A stretch of 64,000 bases of DNA, taken from positions 4,092,001 to 4,156,000 of the forward strand of contig NZ_CP020919.1 of the NCBI RefSeq assembly GCF_003076475.1, written 5' to 3'. Shown here piece by piece: positions 8,770 to 16,366 of the stretch. The stretch is from Flavobacterium kingsejongi. Lineage in GTDB: Bacteria > Bacteroidota > Bacteroidia > Flavobacteriales > Flavobacteriaceae. The notes under the pieces are model-generated. The model saw only the letters and a list, made by a program, of their open reading frames with translations, was not told the DNA's origin and searched no databases. How positions within the stretch are numbered: position 1 is the stretch's first letter; every line of letters begins with the position of its first letter. The translations under genes and the position numbers were made by a program.

Positions 8770-9762
8770 TTACCCAAAAAGATTAGATAATCTAAATAAG
8801 AAGAAATCTACTTTACGCACTCCTCTAAATTGACTTCTAAATGCTTTTACTTTAGCATTAAAAGATTCTGCTGAAGCATTTGTACTTCTATTGTCAAAAT
8901 AGTTTAAGATTGACTGGTAATTAACCGTTATAGTATTTAAAAGGATATTAAAATTTTTAAACCCTGACTCCTCTACATTCCTGTACCAATGTGCCAATTT
9001 TGTCATCGCAACGTGTTTATTGTTATGATTGTTGTAAATACCTCGTAGTTGTTGGGTTAAACTGTATGCCTTTTTAATATCGGGATATAAGCCAAATAAC
9101 AATTGGGCTCGTTCATTTTGTCTTTCGGTCCATTTATCGCGGGATTTATAAAGAACATATCTACTTCTGGCGAGCAACTGTTTTACAGAGTCTCCATTAG
9201 ATAAAAGATCTGGGAGATAAGTTTTTTTTTCTTTTTCCGCTTGTAATATGAATCGATTCTCAGTATCCATCGCTTCCCAACGATATTTTATTCTAATCTC
9301 CTGTAATGCTTCTAGAGCTAATTTTTGAACATGAAATCTATCGGTAACCTGTACCGCTTTTGGAAAACATTTTTTGGAAATCAACTTCATGGAATTAGCC
9401 ATGTCAAGTGTTATTTCTTGAACCCAACTTCTTTTTTTGTAATCAATTTTACAGATATGTTCAATGACCTGATCTGCCTTTGTCCCTGCAATAATAGCAA
9501 CTAGGCAACCTTTTTTACCTTTAGCTTCCTTATTGGTTACAATAGTAAAAAGCTCACCCTGAGACAAGGCTACTTCATCAATTGACAAGTGGGTACCTAT
9601 ATTTTCAGGATAAATAATCCACTCATGTGCATGTTCACGTTGAGCCCACGTACTAAAGGAGCTTAAATGTTTTTTGTATTGTCTTTGTAACTTTTTCCCA
9701 TTGACTCCAAAGAAACCTCCAATGGTATGACAGTCAATAGCAGTTTTATCTATTAATTTCTT
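8770..9762 (-). CDS. ISAon1-family transposase, catalytic part (second frame)
   Basis: The frame stays open from 9762 to the stop at 8770. It includes a helix-turn-helix-like stretch (AIDCHTIGGFFGVNGKKLQRQ), then HLSIDEVALSQGELFTIV with the first catalytic Asp, later DMANSMKL and VTDRFHVQKL with the second Asp, and NASAESFNAKVKAFR near the end with the probable catalytic Glu. This is the ISL3-like DDE core. There is no ATG near the top of the frame, so it is probably made by frameshifting from the upstream frame (overlap 9746-9762) or by re-initiation. The in-frame TTG at 9588 would cut off the HTH. Confidence 0.78.
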   Translation of the reverse strand, partial: KKLIDKTAIDCHTIGGFFGVNGKKLQRQYKKHLSSFSTWAQREHAHEWIIYPENIGTHLSIDEVALSQGELFTIVTNKEAKGKKGCLVAIIAGTKADQVIEHICKIDYKKRSWVQEITLDMANSMKLISKKCFPKAVQVTDRFHVQKLALEALQEIRIKYRWEAMDTENRFILQAEKEKKTYLPDLLSNGDSVKQLLARSRYVLYKSRDKWTERQNERAQLLFGLYPDIKKAYSLTQQLRGIYNNHNNKHVAMTKLAHWYRNVEESGFKNFNILLNTITVNYQSILNYFDNRSTNASAESFNAKVKAFRSQFRGVRKVDFFLFRLSNLFG

Positions 9763-10093
9763 TTAAAAAAGCCGCAAACTCCTGAGTCATGCGGGTTCCC
9801 TTGGCAACTAGATTCCAATCTCTTTTAACGATCTCACTTGTGTCTTTATTGGTCCAGCGACGTCTTTTGATGTGTAGATACACGAACTTCCCTCTCAAAG
9901 GAAAGTCCTGAATAGTGATCTCATCCTGGAAACCCTTTGAGATTAACTGAAGTCCATTAAATTCTGACGGAGGTTTGGCATTCTCTTCAAAGTATAGGTG
10001 TAATATTTCTTCTGTATTAGTAGAAGAAACCACTTCAAAATGGTCAACTAAAAAATCAGGAAGCATAAACTTCAATAGCTCTATTGGGGTCAT
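9746..10093 (-). CDS. ISAon1-family transposase N-region protein (first frame)
   Basis: The 115-residue protein starts MTPIELLKFMLPDFLVDHFEV and contains GLQLISKGFQDEITIQDFPLRGKFVYLHIKRRRW, typical of the N-region proteins that precede the ISAon1 transposase in Bacteroidota. It is basic near the middle and may bind the element's ends. It terminates at 9746 inside the beginning of the second frame, which is displaced by one base (+1 or -2). Confidence 0.75.
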   Translation of the reverse strand: MTPIELLKFMLPDFLVDHFEVVSSTNTEEILHLYFEENAKPPSEFNGLQLISKGFQDEITIQDFPLRGKFVYLHIKRRRWTNKDTSEIVKRDWNLVAKGTRMTQEFAAFLKEINR

Positions 10094-10166
10094 ATCAAAT
10101 TCTTAGATTGCAAATTTCTGATTTTATTTTGACATTCCTCCCCAACTTTTGTTCTTGATCCATTAA

Positions 10167-10409
10167 AACATCCCTATAACGGGGCCGCAACGTGCTTCCG
10201 ATTTTGCAAATGCATGGAAAGCTATGGGAATTAAACCTTCAGTAGGTGAAAAAATACTGGTCGAATTAAAATTGACTTGGCATCATTTAGATGATTTAGA
10301 TGAAAATTTAAAAGGTACTATGCAACTAATCCAGACAGACATCCATATAGCAACTTTACCTCATAAAGGTAGCCCTATACAAATAAAAACTGTTTTAGAT
10401 ATTAAATAA
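10167..10409 (+). pseudogene. C-terminal remnant of a polymorphic toxin: HNH/Endo VII nuclease of the WHH type
   Basis: Reading the frame that ends at 10409 backwards gives ITGPQRASDFANAWKAMGI, then KLTWHHLDD and GTMQLIQTDIH. The GPQRxxDF entry, the WHH triad and the H-rich end (DIHIATLPHKGS) are the signature of the WHH nuclease domain that caps Rhs/polymorphic toxins. The frame is closed upstream by TAA at 10164, and the ISAon1 end lies just before it, so the delivery part and pre-toxin are missing. The in-frame ATG at 10224 would lose half of the domain, so a functional free-standing toxin is unlikely. It is followed at once by its probable immunity gene. Confidence 0.72.
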
Positions 10410-10418
10410 AAAAATATA

Positions 10419-10832
10419 ATTGAATTTAAAATAGAAAATAAGCTTATCACTCCAGAGGAATTAAATAAGTTTGAACTAGAAATAGAGCTATCGCTACCAG
10501 AAGATTATAAAGCCCATATGTTAAAATATAATGGAGGAACTCCATTAAGCTATTATTTCTATTTTGGAGAACCTGAAGATGGTATACGCCTATCTTATTT
10601 CTTTTCTATCGAATACGGTGCTTTGCTCGTAGAAAAACAAGATTATTTACCCAAAATGCATATTAGTATTGGTAAAACAGAAACAGGTTACCTATCTATG
10701 TCTCTTGATGAAGAAAATTTCGGCGCTATATATGTATATTATTCTGAAGTAGAATTAGAACTTATAGCCACCTCGTTTACAGAGTTTTTAAATGGCTTAA
10801 TAGATTACTCTGATGATTTTGAAAACCAGTAA
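10419..10832 (+). CDS. SMI1/KNR4 (SUKH) family immunity protein, start codon unclear
   Basis: Translation in this frame gives IEFKIENKLITPEELNKFE, then LPEDYKAHMLKYNGG, the classic SUKH pattern (LPxxYKxxLxxxNGG). It then runs to a typical end, TSFTEFLNGLIDY. SUKH proteins neutralise nuclease toxins of contact-dependent systems, and here the gene directly follows a WHH nuclease remnant in the same frame. No ATG, GTG or TTG exists in frame between the toxin stop (10409) and the ATG at 10518, which lies inside the LPEDY motif. Either ATT (10419) or ATA (10416) is used, or the start has been lost and this is a decaying orphan immunity gene. Confidence 0.7.
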   Translation: MEFKIENKLITPEELNKFELEIELSLPEDYKAHMLKYNGGTPLSYYFYFGEPEDGIRLSYFFSIEYGALLVEKQDYLPKMHISIGKTETGYLSMSLDEENFGAIYVYYSEVELELIATSFTEFLNGLIDYSDDFENQ

Positions 10833-11045
10833 TAGATTAAACTGGAGTTGCTAACTTAACCTGCATTGAAAGTTAAGAAATAATCTTAATTTTAATCTAT
10901 GAAAAGTGGTCTTGCTAGTTTGATTAATTAATAGTAACGAGACTTTAGCCTATTGTGATGTCAACTTCCAATCATAAAATTAGAAATCATTTAAGATTTT
11001 TACGTCTTCCAGTAAATGGTTAGAATTCTTTACCGTCAAGGTCAC
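10833..11045. other. AT-rich intergenic DNA
   Basis: I see no reading frame, RNA or repeat between the immunity gene and the MITE-like element. Confidence 0.5.
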
Positions 11046-11176
11046 AAAAAAGAGGCTGTCTCAAAACTAAAACAAGTCTTTGAGAATTGCATATTTGAGA
11101 CCTGCGCTCCGACAGGAGTCCGAGTAAAAAACAGAAAAAGAGGCTATTTCACGAGTTGTGAGACAGCCTCTTTTTT
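11046..11176. mobile_element. 131-bp MITE-like element with perfect 18-bp terminal inverted repeats
   Basis: The left end AAAAAAGAGGCTGTCTCA (11046-11063) is repeated as an exact reverse complement at 11159-11176. The GAGGCTGTCTCA core resembles the ends of several transposase families, but no transposase is present. The inner 95 bp contains a further copy-like stretch (AAAAAGAGGCTATTTCAC at 11135-11152). The right end lies 7 bp from the stop of the serine hydrolase and may act as its terminator. Confidence 0.65.
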
Positions 11177-11182
11177 GTTAGC

Positions 11183-12232
11183 CTATTTTATCTCCGGTAG
11201 ATCAAAGGCTTTATTATAAATAATAGCCACTAAAATGGTCATAAAATCATTGGAGGGAATTCGTTCTCCATTGGTAGCATATGAAATGGCTATTTTATCT
11301 TTAGGATTATAGATAAGCCTGGCATGGGTACCAATCACATCGCCACTATGCCCGAAAAAAAGGTGGTCATCATAGGCGAATAACGCCAGTCCCCTGCCCC
11401 AATCTTCTTTTCCTACAATAGGCATCATCAATTCTAACGTTTCCTTTTTTATAATCTTATATTGGAACAAATCAACAATAAGCGTGTTGAGATCTTTGGT
11501 GGTACTTGCGATGTCCCCAACGCCGATGACATTTGTATATTCAATATCTTTGATTTCGCCCCAATCAGCTCCATACGTATAGGACTTAAATGTATTGGTA
11601 GGGTTTGATTTCGCTGATACAAAATTCTTTAGATGAAGTGGTTTTGCTATTTCCTGTTCCACTACTTTATTATAGCCTTTTTTGTATGTATTTTCAACAA
11701 TCATTCGCAATAATATATAGGCAGAATTGGAATAGGCTACCTTTTCATTGGGTTCAAAACTCACGCCTTGTTTTTTTATCTCTTCAAAAATTTCCTGGTC
11801 GGTTACTTTATCGAACACCCAAATAGCCCCATCTCTTATCGCGAAATTCCCTAATCCGCTGGTATGTTCCAATAAGTTTTTAACGGTTATCCTATGGGCA
11901 TTCGGTAGTTCCGGATAAAAATCAGACAATTTAGTGTCTAATTTTAATTTGCCCTGTTCAACTAATTTAAAGATTAAAATCGCTGTAACCATCTTGGTCA
12001 CGGAAGCAATCTGATATTTGGTTTCCTTAGTATACTTTACAGGTACTAATTTCCCCTGTCCGAAACTCCTATTGTAGACTTCCTGTCCATTCTTATAAAT
12101 TGACACACTGCCAATTCCTCCATTATTATTTTCTACATAATTGAGGTAATCGTCTATTTTCGCTTTATTGATTTCCTGTGAAAATAAATTACCTGAAACA
12201 AGCACTAAGAGCGCTACTATTTTTAATCTCAT
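11183..12232 (-). CDS. Exported serine hydrolase, class C beta-lactamase/D-Ala-D-Ala carboxypeptidase fold
   Basis: The 349-residue protein has a Sec signal peptide (MRLKIVALLVLVSGNLFS) and the SxxK nucleophile motif in IASVTKMVTAI, followed by LLEHTSGLGNF. The YxN element is seen in KVAYSNSAYILL and the third motif region is near FFGHSGDVIGTHARL. This is the Beta-lactamase (PF00144) family, whose members are mostly periplasmic peptidases or esterases, only rarely true beta-lactamases. It is monocistronic. An antibiotic role should not be assumed. Confidence 0.9.
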   Translation of the reverse strand: MRLKIVALLVLVSGNLFSQEINKAKIDDYLNYVENNNGGIGSVSIYKNGQEVYNRSFGQGKLVPVKYTKETKYQIASVTKMVTAILIFKLVEQGKLKLDTKLSDFYPELPNAHRITVKNLLEHTSGLGNFAIRDGAIWVFDKVTDQEIFEEIKKQGVSFEPNEKVAYSNSAYILLRMIVENTYKKGYNKVVEQEIAKPLHLKNFVSAKSNPTNTFKSYTYGADWGEIKDIEYTNVIGVGDIASTTKDLNTLIVDLFQYKIIKKETLELMMPIVGKEDWGRGLALFAYDDHLFFGHSGDVIGTHARLIYNPKDKIAISYATNGERIPSNDFMTILVAIIYNKAFDLPEIK

Positions 12233-12395
12233 TTTTTATTTTTATTGAATCCCTTAGCGAATATAGGAAACATCTTAGTACAACTCCTTAAAATTCTATC
12301 AACAGGAATAGAAACAGAAGCTATTGTATGGAGCTTTGTAAATCGTGTACAAACATTGTAAGAAGCTTATAGGAGAATTATTTTCGATTTTAAAG

Positions 12396-12403
12396 TATAT
12401 TTG
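12396..12403 (+). promoter_or_regulatory. -7 element of the first Crp/Fnr regulator
   Basis: TATATTTG fits TAnnTTTG and lies 18 nt before the ATG at 12422. No good -33 element is visible. Confidence 0.5.
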
Positions 12404-12421
12404 AATACAAAATGATTTCTT

Positions 12422-12943
12422 ATGGACCTACCGGAGTTTATAGCCTCTTATACTGTACACGAAGAAACCCATCCTGCAAAAACCATCCTGTTGCACGAAG
12501 GGGACAAAGCCCGGTACATCTACTTTATCAAAAAAGGCTGCCTGCGCATGTGGATCAACAGCAATGGTACCGATATTACGACCCAGTTTTTTTTCGAAGG
12601 CAGTATGATCGCCAGCCTGGAAAGCCTCCTGAAAGACGAACCCAGCGACTATACACTCGAAACCGTTGAAGCCTGCACTGTAGTTGTGATGACCAAGCAG
12701 GATTTTTTATTGCTCAAAGAAACAGATCCCAATTTCAAGACGTGGTTTGACAGCCTCATTTTAGAGCGCTTTTTCTACTATTCAAAACATCTGATCAGCT
12801 ACCTGCGTACCAAACCGCAGCAACGTTATAATGAGCTACTGGAAAAGCATCCCCAAATCCTGCAGCGTGTCCCACAACTTTATATCGCCTCCTATTTAGG
12901 CATCACACCGGTTTCCCTCAGCCGTATCAGGAATCGCAAATAA
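12422..12943 (+). CDS. Crp/Fnr family transcriptional regulator
   Basis: The 173-residue protein has the cyclic-nucleotide-binding beta-roll (HEGDKARYIYFIKKGCLRMWI, then FFEGSMIASLESLL) and a short C-terminal helix-turn-helix ending YIASYLGITPVSLSRIRNRK. No Cys cluster for an Fe-S centre is present, and the cNMP phosphate-binding Arg is not obvious, as in many Bacteroidota members that respond to unknown ligands. It lies 68 bp upstream of the MDR reductase on the same strand. A palindrome in the gap suggests that it controls that gene. Confidence 0.9.
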   Translation: MDLPEFIASYTVHEETHPAKTILLHEGDKARYIYFIKKGCLRMWINSNGTDITTQFFFEGSMIASLESLLKDEPSDYTLETVEACTVVVMTKQDFLLLKETDPNFKTWFDSLILERFFYYSKHLISYLRTKPQQRYNELLEKHPQILQRVPQLYIASYLGITPVSLSRIRNRK

Positions 12944-12965
12944 TACGTTCTTAACAATTGTTATT

Positions 12966-12979
12966 TTCCATCCGTGGAA
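12966..12979 (+). promoter_or_regulatory. Palindromic operator candidate in the MDR reductase promoter
   Basis: TTCCA-TCCG-TGGAA is a perfect 5-bp dyad with a 4-nt centre. It lies directly upstream of the -7 element TACCTTTG (12987-12994) of the downstream reductase and just after the Crp/Fnr gene. Its size suits a dimeric regulator. Confidence 0.5.
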
Positions 12980-12986
12980 TCGATTT

Positions 12987-12994
12987 TACCTTTG
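12987..12994 (+). promoter_or_regulatory. -7 element of the MDR reductase gene
   Basis: TACCTTTG fits TAnnTTTG and is 17 nt before the ATG at 13012. Confidence 0.5.
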
Positions 12995-13011
12995 CTTAAA
13001 ATCATAACAAT

Positions 13012-13968
13012 ATGAAAGCAGCAATTTTATACCAATATGGCGAAAGCCCAAAATATGCAGAAGCGCCGGATCCAATCCCGAACACAGGCGAAGCACTCGT
13101 CACTATGGTGGCCACTTCTATAAAACAACTGGACAAGTCAAAAGCAGCCGGAACGCATTACACCAAATACCAGGCACTTCCAGCAATCGTTGGCCTGGAT
13201 GGTATCGCCCAACTGGCAGATGGTACTCATGCCTATATCACAGGCATTGGTGGTACTATGGCCGAAAAAGCACTGATAGTTCCCAACAGTGGGATCCCGG
13301 TCCCGGAAAAGTTATCGATTCCGCTGGCTGCGGCACTACCGAATGCACTCTTAGGTTCGGATGCAGCAATGCTCTACCGTGGTGGCCTTAAAAAAGGAGA
13401 TACGATACTCATTAATGGCGCTACAGGAGCCACCGGCAGAATCGCAATACAAATGGCCCGGAATCGTGGCGCAAAATGTATAATTGCCGTGGGTAGGCTT
13501 TCTTCCGGACTGGATGAGCTTACCGCCCTGGGAGCTGATATCCTGATCAATACACAACAGGATGACAACGCATTTACCGAAGCTCTCATCGAAGTATTCC
13601 AACAGCATCAGCCCAATGTAGTAATCGACTATCTGTGGGGGCATCCTGCGGAACTCATCCTAAAAGCACTACATGGCGTGATCACCAACAAAGTCAACTA
13701 TATTACTGTTGGGGAAATGGCCGGAGCAACCATCCAACTTCCCTCCGCTTTGTTACGCAGCAGAAAGATCGAACTGCTGGGATCTGGTATCGGAAGTATT
13801 TCCTATAAGGAGATAAAAGAATACTTCACTACCGAATTGCCCACAGCTTACCAATGGGCAGCCGAAGGGAAAATTATCATGCCGCTGGAAACGGTACCAT
13901 TGGCCGATATTGAGATAGCCTGGCAAACCCCGGAAAAACAAGGCAAACGTAATGTTGTGATGCTGTAA
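13012..13968 (+). CDS. MDR-superfamily NADPH quinone reductase/zinc-free alcohol dehydrogenase
   Basis: The 318-residue protein has a GroES-like N-terminal domain (MKAAILYQYGESPKYAEAPDP; TSIKQLDKSKAAG) and a Rossmann domain with INGATGATGRIAIQMARNRGAKCIIAVGR, an AxxGxxG-type NADPH loop followed by Arg. The zinc-binding Cys and His residues of alcohol dehydrogenases are missing, which points to the quinone oxidoreductase branch. It follows a Crp/Fnr gene and is converging with a RidA gene across a terminator. Confidence 0.88.
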   Translation: MKAAILYQYGESPKYAEAPDPIPNTGEALVTMVATSIKQLDKSKAAGTHYTKYQALPAIVGLDGIAQLADGTHAYITGIGGTMAEKALIVPNSGIPVPEKLSIPLAAALPNALLGSDAAMLYRGGLKKGDTILINGATGATGRIAIQMARNRGAKCIIAVGRLSSGLDELTALGADILINTQQDDNAFTEALIEVFQQHQPNVVIDYLWGHPAELILKALHGVITNKVNYITVGEMAGATIQLPSALLRSRKIELLGSGIGSISYKEIKEYFTTELPTAYQWAAEGKIIMPLETVPLADIEIAWQTPEKQGKRNVVML

Positions 13969-13989
13969 TTCTTTCAACTTATTCCAAAC

Positions 13990-14030
13990 AAAACGGCTGT
14001 ACCATCTTAAAGAGAGGACACAGCCGTTTT
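13990..14030 (+). terminator. Bidirectional terminator between MDR reductase and RidA genes
   Basis: AAAACGGCTGT and ACAGCCGTTTT form an 11-bp stem around a 19-nt loop. A and T at the outer ends fit either direction. Confidence 0.65.
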
Positions 14031-14049
14031 CAGTATACTGGGCAATCGA

Positions 14050-14520
14050 TTATTTCACTACTGTAGCCTCAAGTTCCACCTTTAACGTTTCGAAAAGGCT
14101 TTTTACTTCCAATAAGGTGAGCGATTGCTGAATGCCATGTTTCGCTATCCAATCTTGGAAAATAGCAAAGTGGGGCCAAAGTTCTGCCGTTGAAGTCGTA
14201 TAGATATTCAAACGGACGATATTTTTAGGTTCGTAACCGGCCGTACTAATGACCTCTTCTAAGTTTTTTAAAGCTAAGATCAATTGGGATTCCATATCCG
14301 CATTGCTGGAGACCCCTTCGGCACTGATTGCCGTTTGTCCGGAAACATAAAGTGTACCGGTTACATTTTTGACCTCGACAGCCTGCACATAACTGCGTTC
14401 GTCCTGCCATTTCCAAGGATTAATGATTCTTTTTTCCATTGTATTAGCGTGTTTTGTTTGTGCCAATACCGGCACAGTGGTTAATAGTACTACTGTTAAA
14501 AGTTTTGTTATTTTTTTCAC
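14050..14520 (-). CDS. Exported RidA (YjgF/YER057c/UK114) family protein
   Basis: The 156-residue protein carries a signal peptide (MKKITKLLTVVLLTTVPVLAQT) before a RidA-like domain (GTLYVSGQTAISAEG, then ALKNLEEVISTAGYEPKNIVRLNIYTT). Canonical RidA hydrolyses reactive enamine/imine intermediates in the cytosol and uses an Arg in its R-x-x-V-E motif near the C-terminus. Here the end reads LFETLKVELEATVVK without that Arg, so deaminase activity is doubtful. Export to the periplasm is also unusual for the family. Its promoter region is shared with the convergent second Crp/Fnr gene upstream on the same strand. Confidence 0.82.
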   Translation of the reverse strand: MKKITKLLTVVLLTTVPVLAQTKHANTMEKRIINPWKWQDERSYVQAVEVKNVTGTLYVSGQTAISAEGVSSNADMESQLILALKNLEEVISTAGYEPKNIVRLNIYTTSTAELWPHFAIFQDWIAKHGIQQSLTLLEVKSLFETLKVELEATVVK

Positions 14521-14613
14521 GACTGCAGTTTAAAATTATTACTGCAAAGTTGTGCATAACCACTGGAATTGGATCTTGATGTACCGCACGATTATACTGT
14601 GATAAAAGTCACA

Positions 14614-15177
14614 CTATGATGACAAGCGGCTTAAGGTTTCGCGGAAAACACCCAGATAGGAGGCCAGCAGGCTTTTGGGGATGCGCTGGATCAGGGATGG
14701 GTATTGTTTGATAAGCTGTTCGTACCGTTCTTGGGCATTGGAGGTGAGCCAGGATATAATACGACGCTGGGCGCCCAGAAAACCAAAATTTGATTTTTCA
14801 AGAAAGAAGCGTTCCATCTTTTGGAGTCCATCGCATAACTTTTTGTAATCGTCAAAGGAAAGGCAAAGCACTACCGTATCTTCGACACACTCTAACGACA
14901 TTGTTGCTTCCGTCTGAGTATAATAGGCATAAAAATCACTTTCCCACCAGTCTTCCATAGCAAACGAAACAATATGCTGTTTTAACGAGGCTTCGGTATA
15001 AACCAACTTCAAAAGCCCGGAAACGATAAAATAGGAATACTTCACAGGATCATCTTCCTGAATCAGGAACTGGTGCTTCTTGAATTTTTTAAGGGTAAAA
15101 TGACCCCGTACAAAGGTAAATTCCGCATCCGTGAGGGGTATTACTTTTTCAATATGTTCCCTTAATTTTTCCTGCAT
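14614..15177 (-). CDS. Crp/Fnr family transcriptional regulator
   Basis: The 187-residue protein has a cNMP-binding domain (KKFKKHQFLIQEDDPVKYSYFIVSGLLKLVY) and a C-terminal winged helix with IPKSLLASYLGVFRETLSRLSS. No ligand-specific Cys or Arg is visible. It lies upstream of the exported RidA gene on the same strand (93-bp gap) and downstream of the hydrolase gene. A link to either is plausible but unproven. Confidence 0.9.
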   Translation of the reverse strand: MQEKLREHIEKVIPLTDAEFTFVRGHFTLKKFKKHQFLIQEDDPVKYSYFIVSGLLKLVYTEASLKQHIVSFAMEDWWESDFYAYYTQTEATMSLECVEDTVVLCLSFDDYKKLCDGLQKMERFFLEKSNFGFLGAQRRIISWLTSNAQERYEQLIKQYPSLIQRIPKSLLASYLGVFRETLSRLSS

Positions 15178-15285
15178 CGTAAAGAAGATTAGTACACCTC
15201 CAAAGTTATCAAAATTTAAGAAACGAAGGACCGATTCGCCTAAATCGATTTACCAGACACACCCCAATTATAAAAAAAAAGAATA

Positions 15286-15320
15286 CAAAAAGGCCTCTAA
15301 ATGATTTAGAGGCCTTCCTT
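15286..15320 (-). terminator. Terminator after the alpha/beta hydrolase
   Basis: AAGGCCTCTAAAT and ATTTAGAGGCCTT form a near-perfect stem with flanking A and T runs. Confidence 0.8.
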
Positions 15321-15337
15321 TATTTACACGGAATGCA

Positions 15338-16318
15338 CTATTTACCGTTAAAGAATCCAATTAATCTGTTGGTGAACCACTCCGGATTATCTTCTCCTAA
15401 GGCATGCCCGCTATCCGGGACAACAGCAGTAGTTACAGTATAAGCTACCGCTTTGATGCACTCAAAAGTTTGTTTATACGGAATTCCTTTTTCACCGTTA
15501 ATCGCCAGTACGGGAATCGTTAACTTTCCTTTGAAGTTGGCACGATTAGTCTTTCCGTCCCCAAGGATTGCAGCATACTGCATAAATCCTCCTTTCATCG
15601 CTCCCGGCTTACTGTATTGCCGGATGTATTCGGTAATAGTAGCCTGGCTAATGTGTCCCCCTGGTGACATCAGTTTGTACATTGGGTTGAGATAAGCTGC
15701 TTCTTTTCCTTCCGTAAGCATGGCTGCTAAACCCGCCTGGGCATGAAAGCCAAAATGCCAATAGCCGCCTGTTGCCGGATTCATCAACTCTTCCAGGCCA
15801 AAACCCGGGATTAAAGATTCCCCAAGTACAAGCTGTTCAATTTCATTTTGGTGGGCTACAGCATACGGATAGGCTACCATCATACCAATATCAGTGCCGA
15901 CCAACCGGATAGTTTTGAATCCCAGTTGCTGTACCAGCTGGTGTATGTCTTCGGCAACATTTACCTTATCATACCCTCCCTCAGTAATCTCAGAATCTCC
16001 CATTCCCCTCAAATCCGGAGCGATAGCCGTATAGCCCGATTTAGCAAGTAATACCATTACTTGCTGCCATTCTATCCAGGTGAATGGCCATCCGTGTAGC
16101 AACACCACAGCAGGACCTGAACCGCAGGTAACATAATGCAGTTTTATGTTATTCACATTTGCAAAATGATGAACCATCAATGTATCCGGGGCACTTTTGG
16201 AAGCCGTAAGCGCTACTCCTTTATCCTGCTCTTTGGAACGTGTACTTGTTTTTAGTGCCTGGGCAGTTGTAGTTGTGATGGACAGTACCATCCCCAACAG
16301 CAGTATTATATATTTCAT
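15338..16318 (-). CDS. Exported alpha/beta hydrolase, epoxide hydrolase-like
   Basis: The 326-residue protein has a signal peptide ending near residue 20. The alpha/beta-hydrolase core is seen in VVLLHGWPFTWIEWQ (HG-W-P oxyanion motif), the nucleophile elbow LVGTDIGMMVAY with Asp as nucleophile, and the catalytic His in PDSGHALGEDNP. The Asp nucleophile and the HGWP motif point to epoxide hydrolases or dehalogenases and away from esterases. It precedes the Old Yellow Enzyme gene in the same direction, after which it could be co-transcribed (48-nt gap). Confidence 0.87.
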   Translation of the reverse strand: MKYIILLLGMVLSITTTTAQALKTSTRSKEQDKGVALTASKSAPDTLMVHHFANVNNIKLHYVTCGSGPAVVLLHGWPFTWIEWQQVMVLLAKSGYTAIAPDLRGMGDSEITEGGYDKVNVAEDIHQLVQQLGFKTIRLVGTDIGMMVAYPYAVAHQNEIEQLVLGESLIPGFGLEELMNPATGGYWHFGFHAQAGLAAMLTEGKEAAYLNPMYKLMSPGGHISQATITEYIRQYSKPGAMKGGFMQYAAILGDGKTNRANFKGKLTIPVLAINGEKGIPYKQTFECIKAVAYTVTTAVVPDSGHALGEDNPEWFTNRLIGFFNGK

Positions 16319-16366
16319 TGTTTTTTAATTTATTGTTTTAATTCGTCATCGGCTGCGAAGCCTGTT

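Larger units (their letters stand above)
8763..10145 (-). mobile_element. ISAon1-type insertion sequence (two reading frames)
   Basis: Two partly overlapping minus-strand frames (9746-10093 and 8770-9762) look like the N-region protein and the DDE transposase of the ISAon1 group common in Bacteroidota. The outer limits are set by a short inverted match, TTGGGGA at 8763-8769 and its complement TCCCCAA at 10139-10145, placed right outside the coding part. I see no clear target-site duplication, so the ends are provisional. The right end lies within 25 bp of the toxin remnant. Confidence 0.7.

Noticed and set aside
11016..11219. 67-codon plus-strand frame
   Set aside because: It runs through both inverted repeats of the MITE-like element and into the antisense of the serine hydrolase.
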